DNA from: Thunnus maccoyii
Lineage: Eukaryota; Chordata; Actinopteri; Scombriformes; Scombridae
Length of the DNA stretch: 64,000 bases
NCBI RefSeq assembly: GCF_910596095.1
Contig: NC_056540.1
Location: forward strand, 20,236,501-20,300,500
Reading direction: 5' to 3'
In this document: positions 1 to 13,356 of the stretch, piece after piece
How the letters are laid out: each line of letters starts with the position of its first letter
Position numbering within the stretch: the stretch's first letter is position 1
The notes under the pieces: generated by a model
Told to the model about the DNA's origin: nothing
The model's database searches: none
Seen by the model: only the letters and a program-made list of their open reading frames with translations
Made by a program: the position numbers and the translations under genes

Positions 1-1693
1 GGACCTTTATTGTATATTGTACAGTACCCCTCTTTTTCTCCTCATGTTTCCTGTCTGGATTTCTTCTCTAAACGACTCACACGAAGGCAAAAATCTTTAA
101 ATAAAAAGATTTTCTTCTGCTTCACTCCACCCCGAAACTGTTATATTAAAGGTTTGCCTTGTTAAATTTCCGTGCAGGTACGGTTACTAGCAGGACAGCT
201 GCTTCTCCCAACAATATTTTTTGAGACTTGGTCCGCATGTGGAATGTCTCTAGATACATCTCTGTTCACTCGAGAGCTTTTCTGACACATCAGAACTGAG
301 AAAAGCTCTAAAACTGTTTCCTAGTGGGCTCTTTTCACCTCTGAAGTATTTTGGAGTTGAGAGTGAAGGAGTTTTTTATTTTTTCCCACCACTACCAAGA
401 CTCCAATTCTCTGCAGGCAAGGTAAGTGCCCACGTACAGTATCTGCCCATTCCTGTTTCTGTGGTGTTACAGTATATTTGAAAGGAACTGCTAATATTGT
501 TACATGCTTGCACAAATAATTTGAATGCAGACCAGAAGTTTTATTGAGTATAATAACCAGTCACATTGTTCCCTTCTGGATAATAACGGAGAGCTTTGGA
601 AAATGGACTGTTGCTCTTCCAGTTATGGAATAAGGGCCTTTGAGGCATCTTATAAGCCGATCCTCAACCATAACTTGATAAAATTAGTCTGATATTTCAG
701 CGGAAGAATCCAGTTTGATGGTTCAAAGGCTTGGCGGTGCTTTGCGTGCTGCACCTTAAATTCAATTCTAAAAAATTCAATTTTTAAATTTTATGATAAA
801 ATTGAAATCACGTTTTTTGTTTCTGGCATTGCAATGATGTTTGTGCCTCCATGTACTTCATGTACACTGAGGCTGCATGACTGTGTGTGCAGATGAATAA
901 GCAGACATAAACACACATACAGCAGAAGCTATAGCGTTTTTCTAATCTCTCGCTAAAAACCAGGCCAAAGATCATTCAGTTAATGGGCTACAGAAGTCAG
1001 CCAAAGATCAATTTCATTAACATTTTGGCATAGCTGAAGGAAAGTTATGAGGCAATATTAAATCACACAAGTGATATGAAGTCAGGGGTTCCTACCCATC
1101 CAAAGCCTATTAGGAGATCAGTGACATGAAACTATAAAAAAAATAGATCCATATTTAACCACAGAATATGGATGTATTGATATTTAACTTACTCTTTGAT
1201 TTTTATCAATAAACTTCTGAATAACATTAAGGTCTACACAACATGCAGCTCTCACACTTAAAACCTAGCGTTGTTGTTTTCTGTGTTCTACACTAAAAAT
1301 ATTCTAAATAACCATGTGACTGCGAACACTTGTCATAATGAAAGTACTGGCTGACTTCATGAGAGCAGCCCACTGATGAGCAAATGCTAATCAGCGCTCT
1401 TTTGACTCTGCCTAATTTCCTCCTCTCCCTCTACCCATGCGTCCCTCTCTCTCCCAACTTTTTTTTCTCTGCCTGACACTCACTCACCAGGTTGAAGTCA
1501 GAGCCGCCGTGACTCACGACAACATTTTCAAGTCCACGTAGGAGTGTGAGGGACACAGGTAGTGACACCTTGCGTGTGCCGCTGAGTAACCTTTCGTGCA
1601 GCCAGGTGGCAAAGCACGGCACACGACAGCACGTGTGAAATGTAAACATTTAGCATATTTTCGCCAATCTATAATGTGAAGCAGGAAAATTAC
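1..1693. other. dlg3 intron or downstream sequence, no firm exon
   Basis: AT-rich non-coding sequence downstream of the third dlg3 exon. The only exon-like signal is on the minus strand near 1488-1590, where an open frame (GLENVVVSHGGSDFNL) ends at a good GTGAGT donor at 1487. The upstream acceptor is poor and the peptide does not clearly resemble a DLG linker, so it is not called. Confidence 0.4.
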
Positions 1694-4600
1694 CTCCCAC
1701 GCGTCCTGCCTGCTATCTTCTTTCACAACACTTTGTTCCGTGTTCAGTTGCAAGGTCACCTCGTAACATTCTTGAATATCTGTAAGAGAAAAAAAAACAT
1801 AAAATAATGAGCTGTTTATGTTCTTTACTTGGATCATTACAAACATTAGAGATACAAGCTTTTCTTACTCTGTAATGTTCATTTCTTGTTCATAAATCCG
1901 TTGCCATATAAAGTGGACTTCTTTGGTTGTATAAAAGATTCCACCAATCAATCATGGGCACATTGGGAGATGTCTGCTCTCCTCGGTGGTGCACTGGGTG
2001 CGAACGTGGGGGTGGGAGTCGTCTGTTTACATGGAATTTATGTCTCCACATTTGCAAGTGTTCTTCTTATCTTTCTGCAGAACTATATGACTCAGGTACC
2101 GACTGAGTAAACCATCAAATCAGAGTCTAGAGGGCCCACATCATAATATTCCACACTATCCTGAAAAACATGCAACACAAACACCATTTCTTTACTTTTT
2201 GATTTTCTTTTTAGAATAATAGATTAATCACACTTTCTATCCTGTGTGTCTTTTCCAGTCTTGTTGCTTTGAAGCTCCATTTTGGAGGGTACGTGAGCTC
2301 CTACTCATGTTGAATAAATGTAGAGAGCGCCCCCTAGTTGAAAAGTGGCCAATTTATATCCTGTTACATGCTCTGATTTGAATGCCATATAGAGTAAATG
2401 GAAGCTGGTTTTTATAAAAGTTATTTCCTGAATCTTGAAGAAATAAAAAATGTAAATGGATACTGGATGATGCTTTAAACTTTAGATGATTGTGTAAGCG
2501 GTAGAAAGCCAAGACAAGAATCCAAATCTATAAAAGCAGGAAAAATATCAATAAGAAAAAAATGTAATGATAGTATCTTATTTTGAAGACTCAAAGAAAA
2601 CCCAATTCTTCAAAGAGGGAAGATGGCAGAGAAAATAACGCTGTTCTCATGTTTCGTACATGTTATAAAAGAAGTGAATCGGGGCTCAAGTGTACATCAC
2701 TCTTTCTCAAGTACCACAGAGAAGTAACAGTACTAGTATTGGTGTCTCAGCATGTTCCTCAAGTCCTCCCCTGTTCATCTAAAGTTTTCCTTTTCTTTTC
2801 TGACTGCACTCCCCTGCTCTCTTCCCTTCTGTCCTCATTGCCATTCATCACCTCTTGGGTCATTACACGCCCATGTCCCTTGGTCACCTATTGAGTGGCA
2901 GTCATTTGACGAGAATGCACTGGGACAATTTTGCTGATGTCACATGCGGGGCCCCGTAACTGCGCTGTTGACATAAAGAGGTTACCAGAGAGTGCATCAA
3001 CTTCCCAAAGTTCAATGTCAGGGCAAGGCGGGCTACAAGAAACATTTGAGAAGGACATCTGGAAAGTTGATATAACTGAAACATGCGTTTTTTTATCAGT
3101 AATGTGTAGCTTTTGTTGAAACAGAGATTCAACGAAAGTTCTGCATTCTTTGTGTGTGAGACAGAGAGATAAGAGTCAGTATGTCCCAGGAAGACGCTGT
3201 GAGAACAAAAGTGTAAGAATGGAGCATGTGACTCATCACTGTGTCTGAATGTGGAGGAGTGAAGCCATGTGTGGGCAGAGGAGTTTGTTGCCCAGCTCAC
3301 TAAAGAGCAGCCTCACTTACACAAACTCTTATATACATACAGACACATACACACACACTTACAGGCACAGACACACAAACATACACACAAATACACACCT
3401 GTGAGCCTCCTTTTTGCCAACATACAAAACTATTTCGGGTACACAGTGAACTATTCTGTTTATGAAGGGGGCTTCGAGAGCAAAATAATCACTCATGAAA
3501 TGGGTATAAATATTATTGTTGTTACATTTTGTTTGTAGTTTAAAATGATTGTTATACAGATTATGAAATGAATAAAACTGCAACATGATTTAGATTGTTG
3601 CAGTTTATATTTATTTGATTGTTCATTGTATTCTATTTATTTACAAAGCACTACTGGACAAACTTCCTACATATATCTCATGTCTTCTCAATTATAGATC
3701 ATTTTCACGCTACACTAGATCCCAGGATTATTTGGTTCTTGAAGAACATCAGGTTAGTACTGAGGTTGGAAAATTGGATTTTAAATATTTCGTTGATGTC
3801 TTTGGTTGAATGTCTTTGAATGTTGTCTCTGTTTGTATGTCTACTGTAGATCTTGTTGTTTGTTACTTTGAATTTGTACACTGTAAATATTGTTTTTATT
3901 TTCTGTATGTTCTGTATTCAGAGCAGCCTTGGAAAAGAGAACATGCTCTCAATGGCCCCTCCCTGCAGAAATAAAGGTTAATAATAAAAAATAAAGATAC
4001 AAAATTTTAAATCTCAACACAAATTTATGTTTTTGAGCAATTTGAATAACAAGAATGTGCCATTTTTCTGCAGGCTCAAAATATAGATATTAAGTTTTTG
4101 GTTAATATCTTTTTCCTTAAACCTACATTAATTGATTTTTTTGCCCTTTGGAGGCAGAAGAGCATAAAACACAACATTAACATACCACCTTATGAAGTTG
4201 ACATTGCAAATGTATTGCCTTGTATATCTGTCTACGTGATTAATGTAGGTCCATTATTCACTCTCCTTCTAGCTCTGGTTTGGCCACTACCAACTATTTG
4301 GGTGAAATATTTGTCTCTTTAGCTGCTAAATGCTCTGCTATGTTCACTAGCTGGTCGCTAACTGTTTAGTTCTGGGCAGAAAACAGCTGCCTGCTCCTGC
4401 TGGAAACAAGGTACCCAAACAGTATAGATGCAGGTCAGGAAACCAAAACAATGAGCTGAAAGATGCTATAAAGCTTCATAAAGCTGAAGGGAACGGCAGA
4501 GTCAGGTGAAAATTCACTATGAGTTTGTCAGTTTGAGTGACCCCTTTACTTTCACGTACATATAGTCCTTTAATCCTTTATCCACATGAAATATTAATTA

Positions 4601-7600
4601 GTGAAGCTTTAAATAAGTCTTGAAAATGCTGCATCTGTTAAGTCTTACAGGTTTTGCTCTTCAGCTGCACCTTGGCTACCTCACTTGCCATCACACAACT
4701 AACACTTCTATTTGCATCATTCGTCTATTCCTGGAAGAGGTAACAAACAGAGAAAAAATGCTCAATCAGGCCTCGAAGTGTTCTGAAATCAAGGTTCACA
4801 GTTGCACAAGTAGAGAAGTTGTTTTTTTGTTTTTTTTAACATCTGTGACTTTCCAAAAAATCTCTGAACTGTTCCAACCCACACAGACCACATAAATTCC
4901 TGCCCATGGAATAAAATGCATAATCCAAGCCAGAACTGTCTTGTACAGGACTTATTCCCAGATCTCTTTTTGATGTTGGGACTATTTTGGGACGCCCTGG
5001 TCGGAGCTCTGAGCCTTTTTATCACAGTCGTAGGGGGTTTCCAGCACCTTCTCCCCATCCTACAAAGACTTTGCAGAGAGGATTTGTGTGTGTTTTAGGC
5101 CTCTTCTATTTGTAATGTACCTATTCAGTTGGACTGAAGTCATCTCTCTATTGCCTCCCTGGGTGAATCACACGTAAAAAAATGTGCCCCTGATTCTTTA
5201 CATGATGATGAGCAACCCACAGCTCACTAGAATAACACATTCAAAGAAAACTAGGTCACAATTTCAAGGCAGGGCAAACAATTCACCCCCTTGTCACCGC
5301 CTCGATAAAATATTCCCCTGGCATTTAGGGTCCTCTGTAATTTAACGTGTGTCTGTCTGTATGTGTGCCCCAACTCCCGACGACCAGCCCCCCATGCCTC
5401 CCACTGCATGTTTGTATGCTGGAACAAAAGGGTGGATGCACAGTTAAGGCAACCTTTGTTCGTGACTGTGCAACCATGCAGACATCCAATCAAGTGGCCA
5501 GTACCAAACCTTCCCACACGGCAACCACCTCTTTACTTCCCACAGTGCATCAAAATCAGCAAAATTTCCTAAAGACAAATACTTGACTGTAATGTTGGCG
5601 AATCATCCTGTTTTTTTTATATCACAAAACTCGTTTTGTAAATTTTCATCTGAACATTAAGTTTGAAAAATTGTCAGCTCTGCTCAGAAATCTCTCCCCT
5701 TTCTTCTCAGCGCATTACCACAAACTGGTCCAATCAGAACCGGTTCACATGGCCCTGAGCATGTGAAGGCAAACACAACAGGAGAGGATAAGGGGATGAG
5801 TAATGTTTATACTGCACTGTATTCCTGTTAGTGCTGTGAAGCGGCTGCTCCTCCTCTCTGCCTTGCCATGATGAAAACCACATGTTGAATGAAAGGCGAC
5901 GCCTCATCAGCCCTGCACCTGAGACACACTGACCGCAGGCCTCTACTTCTACCCTCACACTCTGCACAGATGATCCAGAGAGCCAGGAGAGTAGTGGAAG
6001 AGCCTCGGCATAGCAGCCAAAAGCAGTTTATTTTCCTGTCCGCCTCAGGCTCGGCCCTGATTGAACATTCTTTGTGAGGAATGTTTGGAATCCTGATTTG
6101 GAAACCTAATCCTCTCTGAGTCTCTTTCACTTAAATATATTACAAGGTATATTACATCTGATGTCAATAGTTACTAGGTTAAAATTTCACGGAGCATCAA
6201 GCTATTAAATCGATACATCTTTAAAACCATTTATGTATTCTGCAGAGGTACATGAGTTAATGCAAATGTCTAATAAAAATGTTGTTTCAACATATTATGC
6301 AAATCAGTACCAACACTGGGGAAATGGACAAGACTTGACTGTGTTTTTTGTGGCCTTGTTGCCTTCAGAGAGAGACAGTCCCCTGGAAACCCTGGAGCTA
6401 CAAGGGAATCAGTGCCTCGATCAAGGACACTTTTACATGAGTCAGTTTAGCATGAATTGACAGGTATGAAAACATCCTTGGAACGGATCTGTGTCTAAAG
6501 AAACTTTAATTTCAGAAGCATCAAATTTTTTCTGTGCTGAATAGTAGTGTAGAGTACTTTAGCCAAACAGCAACTATGACAGCTTGAGGCTGAAGCCAAT
6601 GCAGAAGTACCTTGAAGTGCAATGCCACAGACGGCCACTAGATGCTGGCTCTAATTGACTCCCATTCAAAAAAGTGTCAACTTCTCTGTTGAAATACTAA
6701 GTCAATGATTTTTTTCAACGAGTCATTATGGTCTCAATTACTAAAAACTAATAAGTGTACTGGTGGTCATTTTGGAAATTATTGCTCCGGCCCAAGGTAG
6801 CGAGGCGTATTTCCAGAGCATTGACAGTAACGTCCCACTCCTTATTTGGAAGGTCGTGGCTCCAAACTGGCCATAAGCTGCAACTCTGCGCTTCAAATCG
6901 GCTCCAATGTAAACCAATGTGTGATGTCACACTTCGCTACATCCATCTTCATATACACTCTATGACTTTAGAATTGCACTTCTAACACTGTTGGACACTG
7001 AAAGGACAGTTTTTTGTTTTTTAAAAAGTATCACAATTGATGCAGCAGAACCAGAGATATCGTCTTTTTTATTCCATGCATTATTATCGTTGTCAAAACC
7101 TTATGTAAGGTTGCAGCATATAGGCTCAAGCAGGTCTTATAAGCTCACTTCTTTCTAAATTCTTTTTTTATTATTTTTATTGGTAAAATGTATGAATTTG
7201 ACGCATTTCTCCTTTAAATAAAAATGCAAGTTATCAATACTGATCAGTAATCACCATAAAAGAGGCAATCACCAATGTAAACAACAAAACAAGTATACCT
7301 TTAAACTTTTGTTTAATGTTCCTGGAATAAACAAAGGCCCAGATTTAGGACTCACAACCATCTGTCCTGCTGAAGTGTCCTTTATCAACACAGCAGCTTC
7401 AGCATGTCACAAGCCAGAGACTTCCTCCTTCCGTCGACACGCCCTGCAAAATATGAGCCTTTGCAGGGCAGAAGGCTAGAGGACTGATCATGCCAGAGTG
7501 AGCTAATTCTTTCTTATCAAAAGGCTAAAGGTGATGGTGTGTTCGGGCAGTTCTTGTCAAATCATACATTTGCACCTCAATGTTGCCATTGAAAAGTTAC

Positions 7601-10600
7601 AAAAATCTTAATTATGAGTGGTAACTTCAGGGCAAGATCCATGACATCCAAATTTACTGTACAAATATGTTTAAATGTATGTATAATTACCTTATAAAAT
7701 TGTTCATGTCAGGAAACATTTGCTTATTTACACATCCGGCAGACATAAAGCAACATAAGCATTTATTTGGAGGCGGATTTCTGCCATGTAACAAAGTTCC
7801 ATATTTACTCTCCTTGTAGCTCATATTAGGTCTACACCAACATCTGGTAAAAATATCTATCTCCTCAGCTGTTAGATGCTCCATTATGTTCATCAGCTAA
7901 TCACTAACTTGAAACTGCGCTGATGAGAGCGATGAGAGTGAATCAAAACAGCAAAGTCGTGGACTATAAAGCTAAAACAGTGAGCTGAAAGACACTAAAG
8001 CTCTGTATAGCTGAGAGAAACTGCAGAGTCAGGTGATAATTCTCTGATGGTTTGTCACAAACTAGTGACACCTCTCACATACACATACTGTAGTTGCTTC
8101 AACACATAATGGGAAACTGGCAATCAGTGAAACAGATTAAGATAAATATGTTCATGTAACTTGTCTGTAACGTCCTATGATTAAGAACATGGGTAAGGCT
8201 GCTAACAAGAACACAAGAGTTTAAGTCTGGTTTCCATTATTTACTCCCTGCAGTGGCTTTTTTGGTCCAGTTCCTGTGATGTAATTACTGATGACCACCT
8301 ACAGGCAATTACCACATGGTCTCATGATATATCTTGACTTTACATGTTGACGAGAGCCATTGAGCAATGGATTACAGCATACTAAAAGCCATAAAGGATG
8401 CATCACTTGTGTTGTCTCAATTGGGCAAAAGAAGACCTGTTGCGTCATATTTAGTCTTGAAATATGGACTTATACATAAAATTATTTCCTGCCACCTCTT
8501 GGGGTGTTGTTACACCAGATCTATGACATCACTCTGGTGGACAAAAAGCATAAACATTAACAAATCCTATCTTTGTGCATCCAACTTACATTAACCTTGC
8601 ACGACAAACTTTACTATAAGGTCGGTAGACATCACTGTTAAAACTGCCATAATGTCTTTATTTAACTACTACCCCTCCCCCCTCAGATCCCCAGCAGAGT
8701 GGCAGCAGTGGGTCAGCAGGAGCAACATCATTATAATGGGTAACTGTCATTATAACATGGCTATGGTAATTAGAACAACTACTCAACCATTGGTTAAACT
8801 GAAGTAATGTGCTTTATTTGTTTTAAAACTGAGGTTAGAGAGGTTCAGATTGGCTGCATGACACCTAAACTTGTCATGAAGGTGTAACCGGTTACACATA
8901 ATAATGGAGAAACTTAAGATGAGTTCCAGTAGAAACTGCGCACACTTCAGGATTAGTAATATCTGTTTAGTCAGCAGCAAGTTCAGTTGATGACTACTTC
9001 TCTCTGGTTGTGGTGCATTAACCCTTTCAGCTTTTCTGAGCACGTATGTAAACATAAGTTGCTGATGGGCACTTTGTCAAAGTCAGGGGAAGAAGTGTAC
9101 TTTCACAATGAGAGAAGTCTGAGCTAATAACAGTCAGTCTATAGATAGACCGTGTTGTGTGTGCCTTTATTGGGATTTCATTACAATCTGAGTACAGAGG
9201 GGGGTATACAGCAAACCTCTGTGAGGCGAACTGAAAGGCCTCTTTCATAGGACTTAATTGGGAAACATTTAGACTCAGTTAACTTCTCATACAAATTAAT
9301 ACAACCTGACCCTGTCTACATCCTGTGTTTGCCTGTAGCCAATCATAAGAAAATACAAATCATAGTGTGTAAGATACACCAAATTAAAGAACGATATAGT
9401 ATGAAGACGAAGTGTAAAAAAACTCAAAAAGGGCACGTGTGCAGGAAAAGTTACTTTAAAAGTCCACTCTGGGAAAAACCCCTGATGTGATGGAAATTAG
9501 AGCAGAGTTATGAAAGACTCTCTTCTCCAAAACAGGCAGTTTTACAATGTTTTTTCTTACCAAGAAGGGCTTGGAACAGCTGGCTGCCCAGGATGGTGGA
9601 CACTTTGCCCACGCTAGTCTTCAGGGCCTGCTCGTCAGGACTGGTCAGGTTGGCCTGGTACTGCCTGAGCAGCTCCACTGCCCGCTCTGTGTCTGCCTCA
9701 CAACATAAATACATGTCTCAGGACAACAGCAGCAAAGAATCTATGTATGTTAACAGTCCTCAGTTCATAATATTCTTTAAAACTATAGAATTAAAGTTAA
9801 CATTCATTATATTGCTCTTAAAAGACACTTAATCAGGGGACAGAATACGACAATATGACAAAATAGAGTACCTCATTAAATCTGTTAAGGCTGCAACTAC
9901 TCATTATTTCTGTTATTGATTCATCTAAAGATTATTTCCTCGATTAATAGTTTGTCTATAACATGTAAATGGTGAAAAATGCAAATTACAAGTTCCAAAG
10001 CCATTGCAGACATCATCAAATGTCTTGTTTTGTCTGGCCAACAGTCAAAAATGATATTCAGTTTACTGTCATATAAGACAGGTTGTTCCAAGTGCAATAA
10101 ATGTGCTTTATTTGTACTAAACCTGGACTGCACTGCTAAGCAGTACTTTATTATGACCACCATTCCAATGGTTTGATATTTTTAACGAACAGATACCTTT
10201 TGTTTGTTGTTGTTGTCTGCTGTAACTGTTGTGATTAACGTCCTGTGTACTCTTGTATGTTGTGTTTGTGTTTTTTTTACCCTCTACTGCAAATCAAATT
10301 TCACCTCGAGGGACAATAAAGATCTGAACTGAAGTGAACTGAAGAGACTAAGAAAATCACACGTGACAAGATGAAACCAGTAAATTTCTGCCATTTTTGC
10401 TTAAATCATTTAATGCTACAACTTCATTTTTGTCTATTATGGACACACCGTTAAGTACAAATATAGGTATTAATCCTACTGACTGGGGTACCTGCAGATG
10501 CCAGAAGTATACTTTTAATCATATCTCACTGGTGCTTTATTGATATTCTATCATTCCAATGTGGCATCACTTTGTCAATCAGTTTGTTGCTAATGACTTC

Positions 10601-11573
10601 ATATCATTGTTTTCTGTTTCTGTTTTAATTAGTTCTTTTTAAAAATACCAATGTATTGGGGTCCTGGGAGACCCCAGTCAAAAGCACCAAATTCAATTTA
10701 TGCAGCTTGAATAGATGGAACTATTTACTGAGTTCATGTTTGCCATGGGTCCTAATTTAAAGTATCACACACTATCAGGGGGGTAGGAGCACTCTGTCAG
10801 TCATTTTGAAGGCTTTGTGGAAAGATTGTACTTGGGATAAAAACTCTGAAAAGTATATATTTACGTTTTACACAATCTGCAAATTGACTGTAATTTTCCC
10901 AAAATAATAATGCTTGTTTTTTTGTTCAGATGACACTAATTACATAACTAATAGTGTTTTGAGAAGAAATAAATCAATCAACATTTTGCTATGATGGTTG
11001 TTTTTCTACAGTAGTTTATTCTCCTTGTATGTTACATAAATTGGTAGGACGAGGGTTAAAAGATAAAACATATTCTAATAATGATTTATATTTGTCTTAC
11101 AGCCAAAATGCAGCACTTGTCTGTCTGGTAAACTCTCCTGCAGAGCACATTAAAGGTGTTTTTCTCTTGCAACACGACTGTACAGCCGGTTGTTGAACCC
11201 GGTGGGTGGTGAGGAACACGGCAGAGAGAGATGATGCACATCACGGAGGTAAATCTACCGCTTTACAGTTTCCTAACCTGATCCTGAACATTTAGAAAAC
11301 CTGAAAACATTTCACTGCTGCAGCCGCTGCCCGGAAGTCCCACAGATTTTTTAGTTTACCTTTTTTTTCATTCCCTGAGGACAAATAATTTCCTGTTTTC
11401 TCGATGGATGATAAGTGACATTAGTGGGACAGTGAAAAGCCATCTAAACAGTTTAATGGAGTAATGAGATGACGTTAACCTAAAAAAAAAAGTTAAAAAC
11501 AAAACTTTTTGACACGTGAGCAGGATGAAGACGCAACGAAATGTTAACGGTACTCACCATATTTATGCACCAT
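1694..11573 (-). CDS. dlg3: DLG-family MAGUK scaffold, 5' end only (L27 domain exons); probably dlg3
   Basis: Three coding exons on the minus strand: 11573-11558 (16 nt, starts ATG, MVHKY plus one base), 9692-9561 (132 nt) and 1779-1694 (86 nt). Phases join exactly (1, 1, 0), with GT donors and AG acceptors. Exon 2 carries an L27 domain (DTERAVELLRQYQ ... SQLFQALL) that continues into exon 3 (DIQECYEVTLQLNTEQ), the arrangement of the L27-containing isoforms of DLG1/DLG2/DLG4. L27 mediates assembly of MAGUKs into membrane scaffolds; the PDZ, SH3 and guanylate kinase-like parts would lie left of position 1. The symbol rests on neighbours: gdpd2, pdzd11, rab41 and arr3 flank DLG3 in human. Human DLG3 as I recall it starts with a non-L27 N-terminus, so this is either an alternative promoter form or another DLG paralogue. 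Domain call sure; paralogue less so. Confidence 0.75.
3615..3995 (+). mobile_element. 3' end of a non-LTR retrotransposon (decayed)
   Basis: Broken reading frames resemble the conserved C-terminal tail of fish LINE reverse-transcriptase proteins (LPTYISCLLNYRSFSRYTRSQ is close to the usual L-P-x-Y-(I/L)-x-x-L-L pattern, then EEHQVSTEVGK). They are followed by a 3' UTR ending in a promoter-poor AATAAAGGTTAATAATAAAA tail. 5' truncated, as is usual. Clade not assigned. Confidence 0.5.
4185..4530. repeat. dispersed repeat, copy 1
   Basis: Similar in sequence and order to 7765-8075. For example, the segment around 4321-4363 (AGCTGCTAAATGCTCTGC...) matches 7867-7909, and 4450-4515 (GAGCTGAAAGATGCTATAAA...GCAGAGTCAGGTGA) matches about 7980-8037. 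Family not identified. Confidence 0.5.
6575..6975. repeat. dispersed fish-type repeat
   Basis: The block runs from GCTGAAGCCAATGCAGAAG through CCAATGTGTGATGTCACACT to a terminal CATATACACTCTATGAC. The last part resembles a very common teleost interspersed repeat ending in a TATACAGTCTATG motif. Boundaries and class are uncertain; recognised from memory only. Confidence 0.4.
7765..8075. repeat. dispersed repeat, copy 2
   Basis: Second diverged copy of the repeat described at 4185-4530, in the same orientation. Both sit inside dlg3 intron 2. Confidence 0.5.
9693..11557. other. dlg3 intron 1
   Basis: 1.9 kb intron. It contains a copy of an AT-rich dyad repeat (9886-10080), a short retroelement-like tail ending GACAATAAAGATCTGAACTG at about 10310-10340, and a mildly GC-richer patch around 11170-11250 close to the first exon. 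No coding exon seen. Confidence 0.5.
9886..10080. repeat. AT-rich ATTAAT dyad repeat, copy 1
   Basis: Starts with a GGCTGCAACTACTCATTATT segment followed by GATTAATAGTTTGTCTATAA, then CCAACAGTCAAAAATGATATTC. This resembles a very abundant fish interspersed repeat (CTGCAACTAACGATTA-like end). Related copies lie at 15186-15530 and 30280-30487. Confidence 0.5.
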
Positions 11574-12177
11574 GCTGTGGCCGACTTGAAAAGTCATGTA
11601 AATGACAGTTTTGGGAGGGTTAGATGAGAAAAAAACAATTACAGTTACAGTAATAGTCCCGGATAATCACACAACAAAGATCTGTCGCTCCTTCTTCACA
11701 AAACAAAATGATCTTGAGTTTTTAAATCCAGTCGCTGGACACTCCCAGTCTATCTGAAATGTGCCTGCAGCAGTCAGCAGTGACACCCACAGACAGATGT
11801 GACGATGTGACAAGAGGAGATTGTTTACTTCATGTCAAGTTTCCAGAAGTTGGGCCAAAATACGACTCCAGAGCGTGACATGTGTTCCCCCTCCCCTCTC
11901 TCACATGCCTCGCCTTCATGGAAACCTGCCCAGCCTTATTGGGACACAGTAATACTGACACACTTACACTAAGCCTCCTGAGAAATGCTTAGATTATCTG
12001 CTGGATGACATCATCAATATAGTGATCAATTAGTGAGTTAGTGAAGCTGTATCTTGTCCATAGTTAAATTTTCCTCGGATCAGCCTCAGGTCGCCTCTTT
12101 TCCAAATTATTGGATTGAGTGCCATCTAGTGGTGCGTTAAGGTGTTGCTGGATCAAGCAAATCAGTTTTATCTACTC

Positions 12178-12862
12178 CAGTGGTAGGAAAATAGCGACCC
12201 GAGGGCCAAGTGCGGCCCTCCAGAAATATATTTGGCCCCCCGACAAAAGCTGAAGTTTTCACTTTAATAATTTGCATCAAAACCTTTACATAATTCTTGA
12301 CAAATCTACTGTAGGTGACAAAATATACTGTCAATCCCAGTAATTATGTTACTTCTGTATTGTCCCCACAGGAGTGGTTGCACCGTGCTGAAATTACATC
12401 TAATAAACCTACCAGAAATTAAATTTTAATATGTGAATTCCACAACTTTAGTCTATTAGGTCATAACAGATTTATTTTTCACACACATAAATAGGTGGCA
12501 GTTGAACAGAAATGGTGTGTTGATGCCATTTTTTTCTAAGGCAACAATAACAACGGTCCTGTAAGTCAACAATGAATGAAGCAGGCCACTGTGTGTGGAT
12601 AACAAAGTAATCTCTAGTCTCAAAGTGCAACACAGAGCGTATATTCATGTATGAATCATTTTCAGCCAAATGACTATTAGAATAAGCGGACACTGTTAGC
12701 CATCACTTGTTAATGGGAAGATGACATCTGCCTGCAGATACAACCCTAAACAGAGTTATAAATAAACATATAGGCATGTGTTTCCACTGCGCCGCTTATT
12801 GGCCCTCCAATGAAAAATCCTTAAAAAACTGGCCCATGGTTGAAACTAATTGCTGACCCCTG
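12178..12862. mobile_element. non-autonomous hAT-like element
   Basis: The left end begins CAGTGGTAGGAAAATAGCGA. The right end, read on the minus strand, begins CAGGGGTCAGCAATTAG. Both sit next to sub-terminal GGGCCA/GGCCCTCC motifs of the type seen in vertebrate hAT MITEs. The flanking 8-mers ATCTACTC (12170-12177) and CTCCACTC (12863-12870) agree at 6 of 8 positions, as a decayed 8-bp target duplication would. The 685 bp inside hold no transposase frame. Confidence 0.55.
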
Positions 12863-13055
12863 CTCCACTCTACTGCATATGGTGTCCCTGAGGCAATAAA
12901 GAGTCTTTTTTGACCCTTGAACCTCCCATTTATGAATATTTACATTTTTACACATTGTAATATCTGATGCAGCATTTTGAGGTGGGAACACACTCTCAGG
13001 AAGCTGTCACATGTGGCACACTGTCTCAGTAGTGTGAGATATATTTGTCTCTCTA

Positions 13056-13340
13056 TCACCACGGTGGTGGAAAAAGTATTTAGATCCTTTACTTAAGTAA
13101 AAGGAGCAACACCATAATATACAAAATATCCTTCCTTCAAAATTTGACTTTAGTAAAAAGCAAAACGTGTAAATATTCATTAAGCACACAAGATGGGCTC
13201 TGTCAGTGTTACATTATTACATATTATAGTATTGGATTAATATAACTGATGCATAAACATATAAACAGCATATTAATGTAGTAGTTGGATGTGGTGCATC
13301 AAATGCTGAGTTATTACATAAATAGACAAATAAACAAGTA
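13056..13340. mobile_element. left-end fragment of a CAGTGGTGGAA-type element
   Basis: Begins CACGGTGGTGGAAAAAGTAT then TTTACTTAAGTAAAAG. These are features of a very common teleost non-autonomous hAT-like repeat whose other end (TTAGTTACTTTTCACCACTG) is seen at 29338-29357. Only the left part is present here. Confidence 0.5.
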
Positions 13341-13356
13341 AAACTTTTCTAATGTT

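Larger units (their letters stand above)
1780..9560. other. dlg3 intron 2 (7.8 kb) with repeat fragments
   Basis: Intron between the two L27-domain exons. It holds a 3' fragment of a non-LTR retrotransposon (about 3615-3995), two diverged copies of a dispersed repeat (about 4185-4530 and 7765-8075), a fish-type dispersed repeat (about 6575-6975) and a CA-rich tract near 3345-3400. I see no other coding exon. Confidence 0.6.

Noticed and set aside
1488-1590. Candidate fourth dlg3 exon (GLENVVVSHGGSDFNL) with good donor
   Set aside because: No convincing acceptor and no clear match to a DLG inter-domain linker; phase fits only with a poor AG.
11200-11250. Plus-strand ATGATGCACATCACGGAG followed by a GTAAAT donor
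   Set aside because: Looks like a start exon but no continuation exon or neighbouring plus-strand gene was found.
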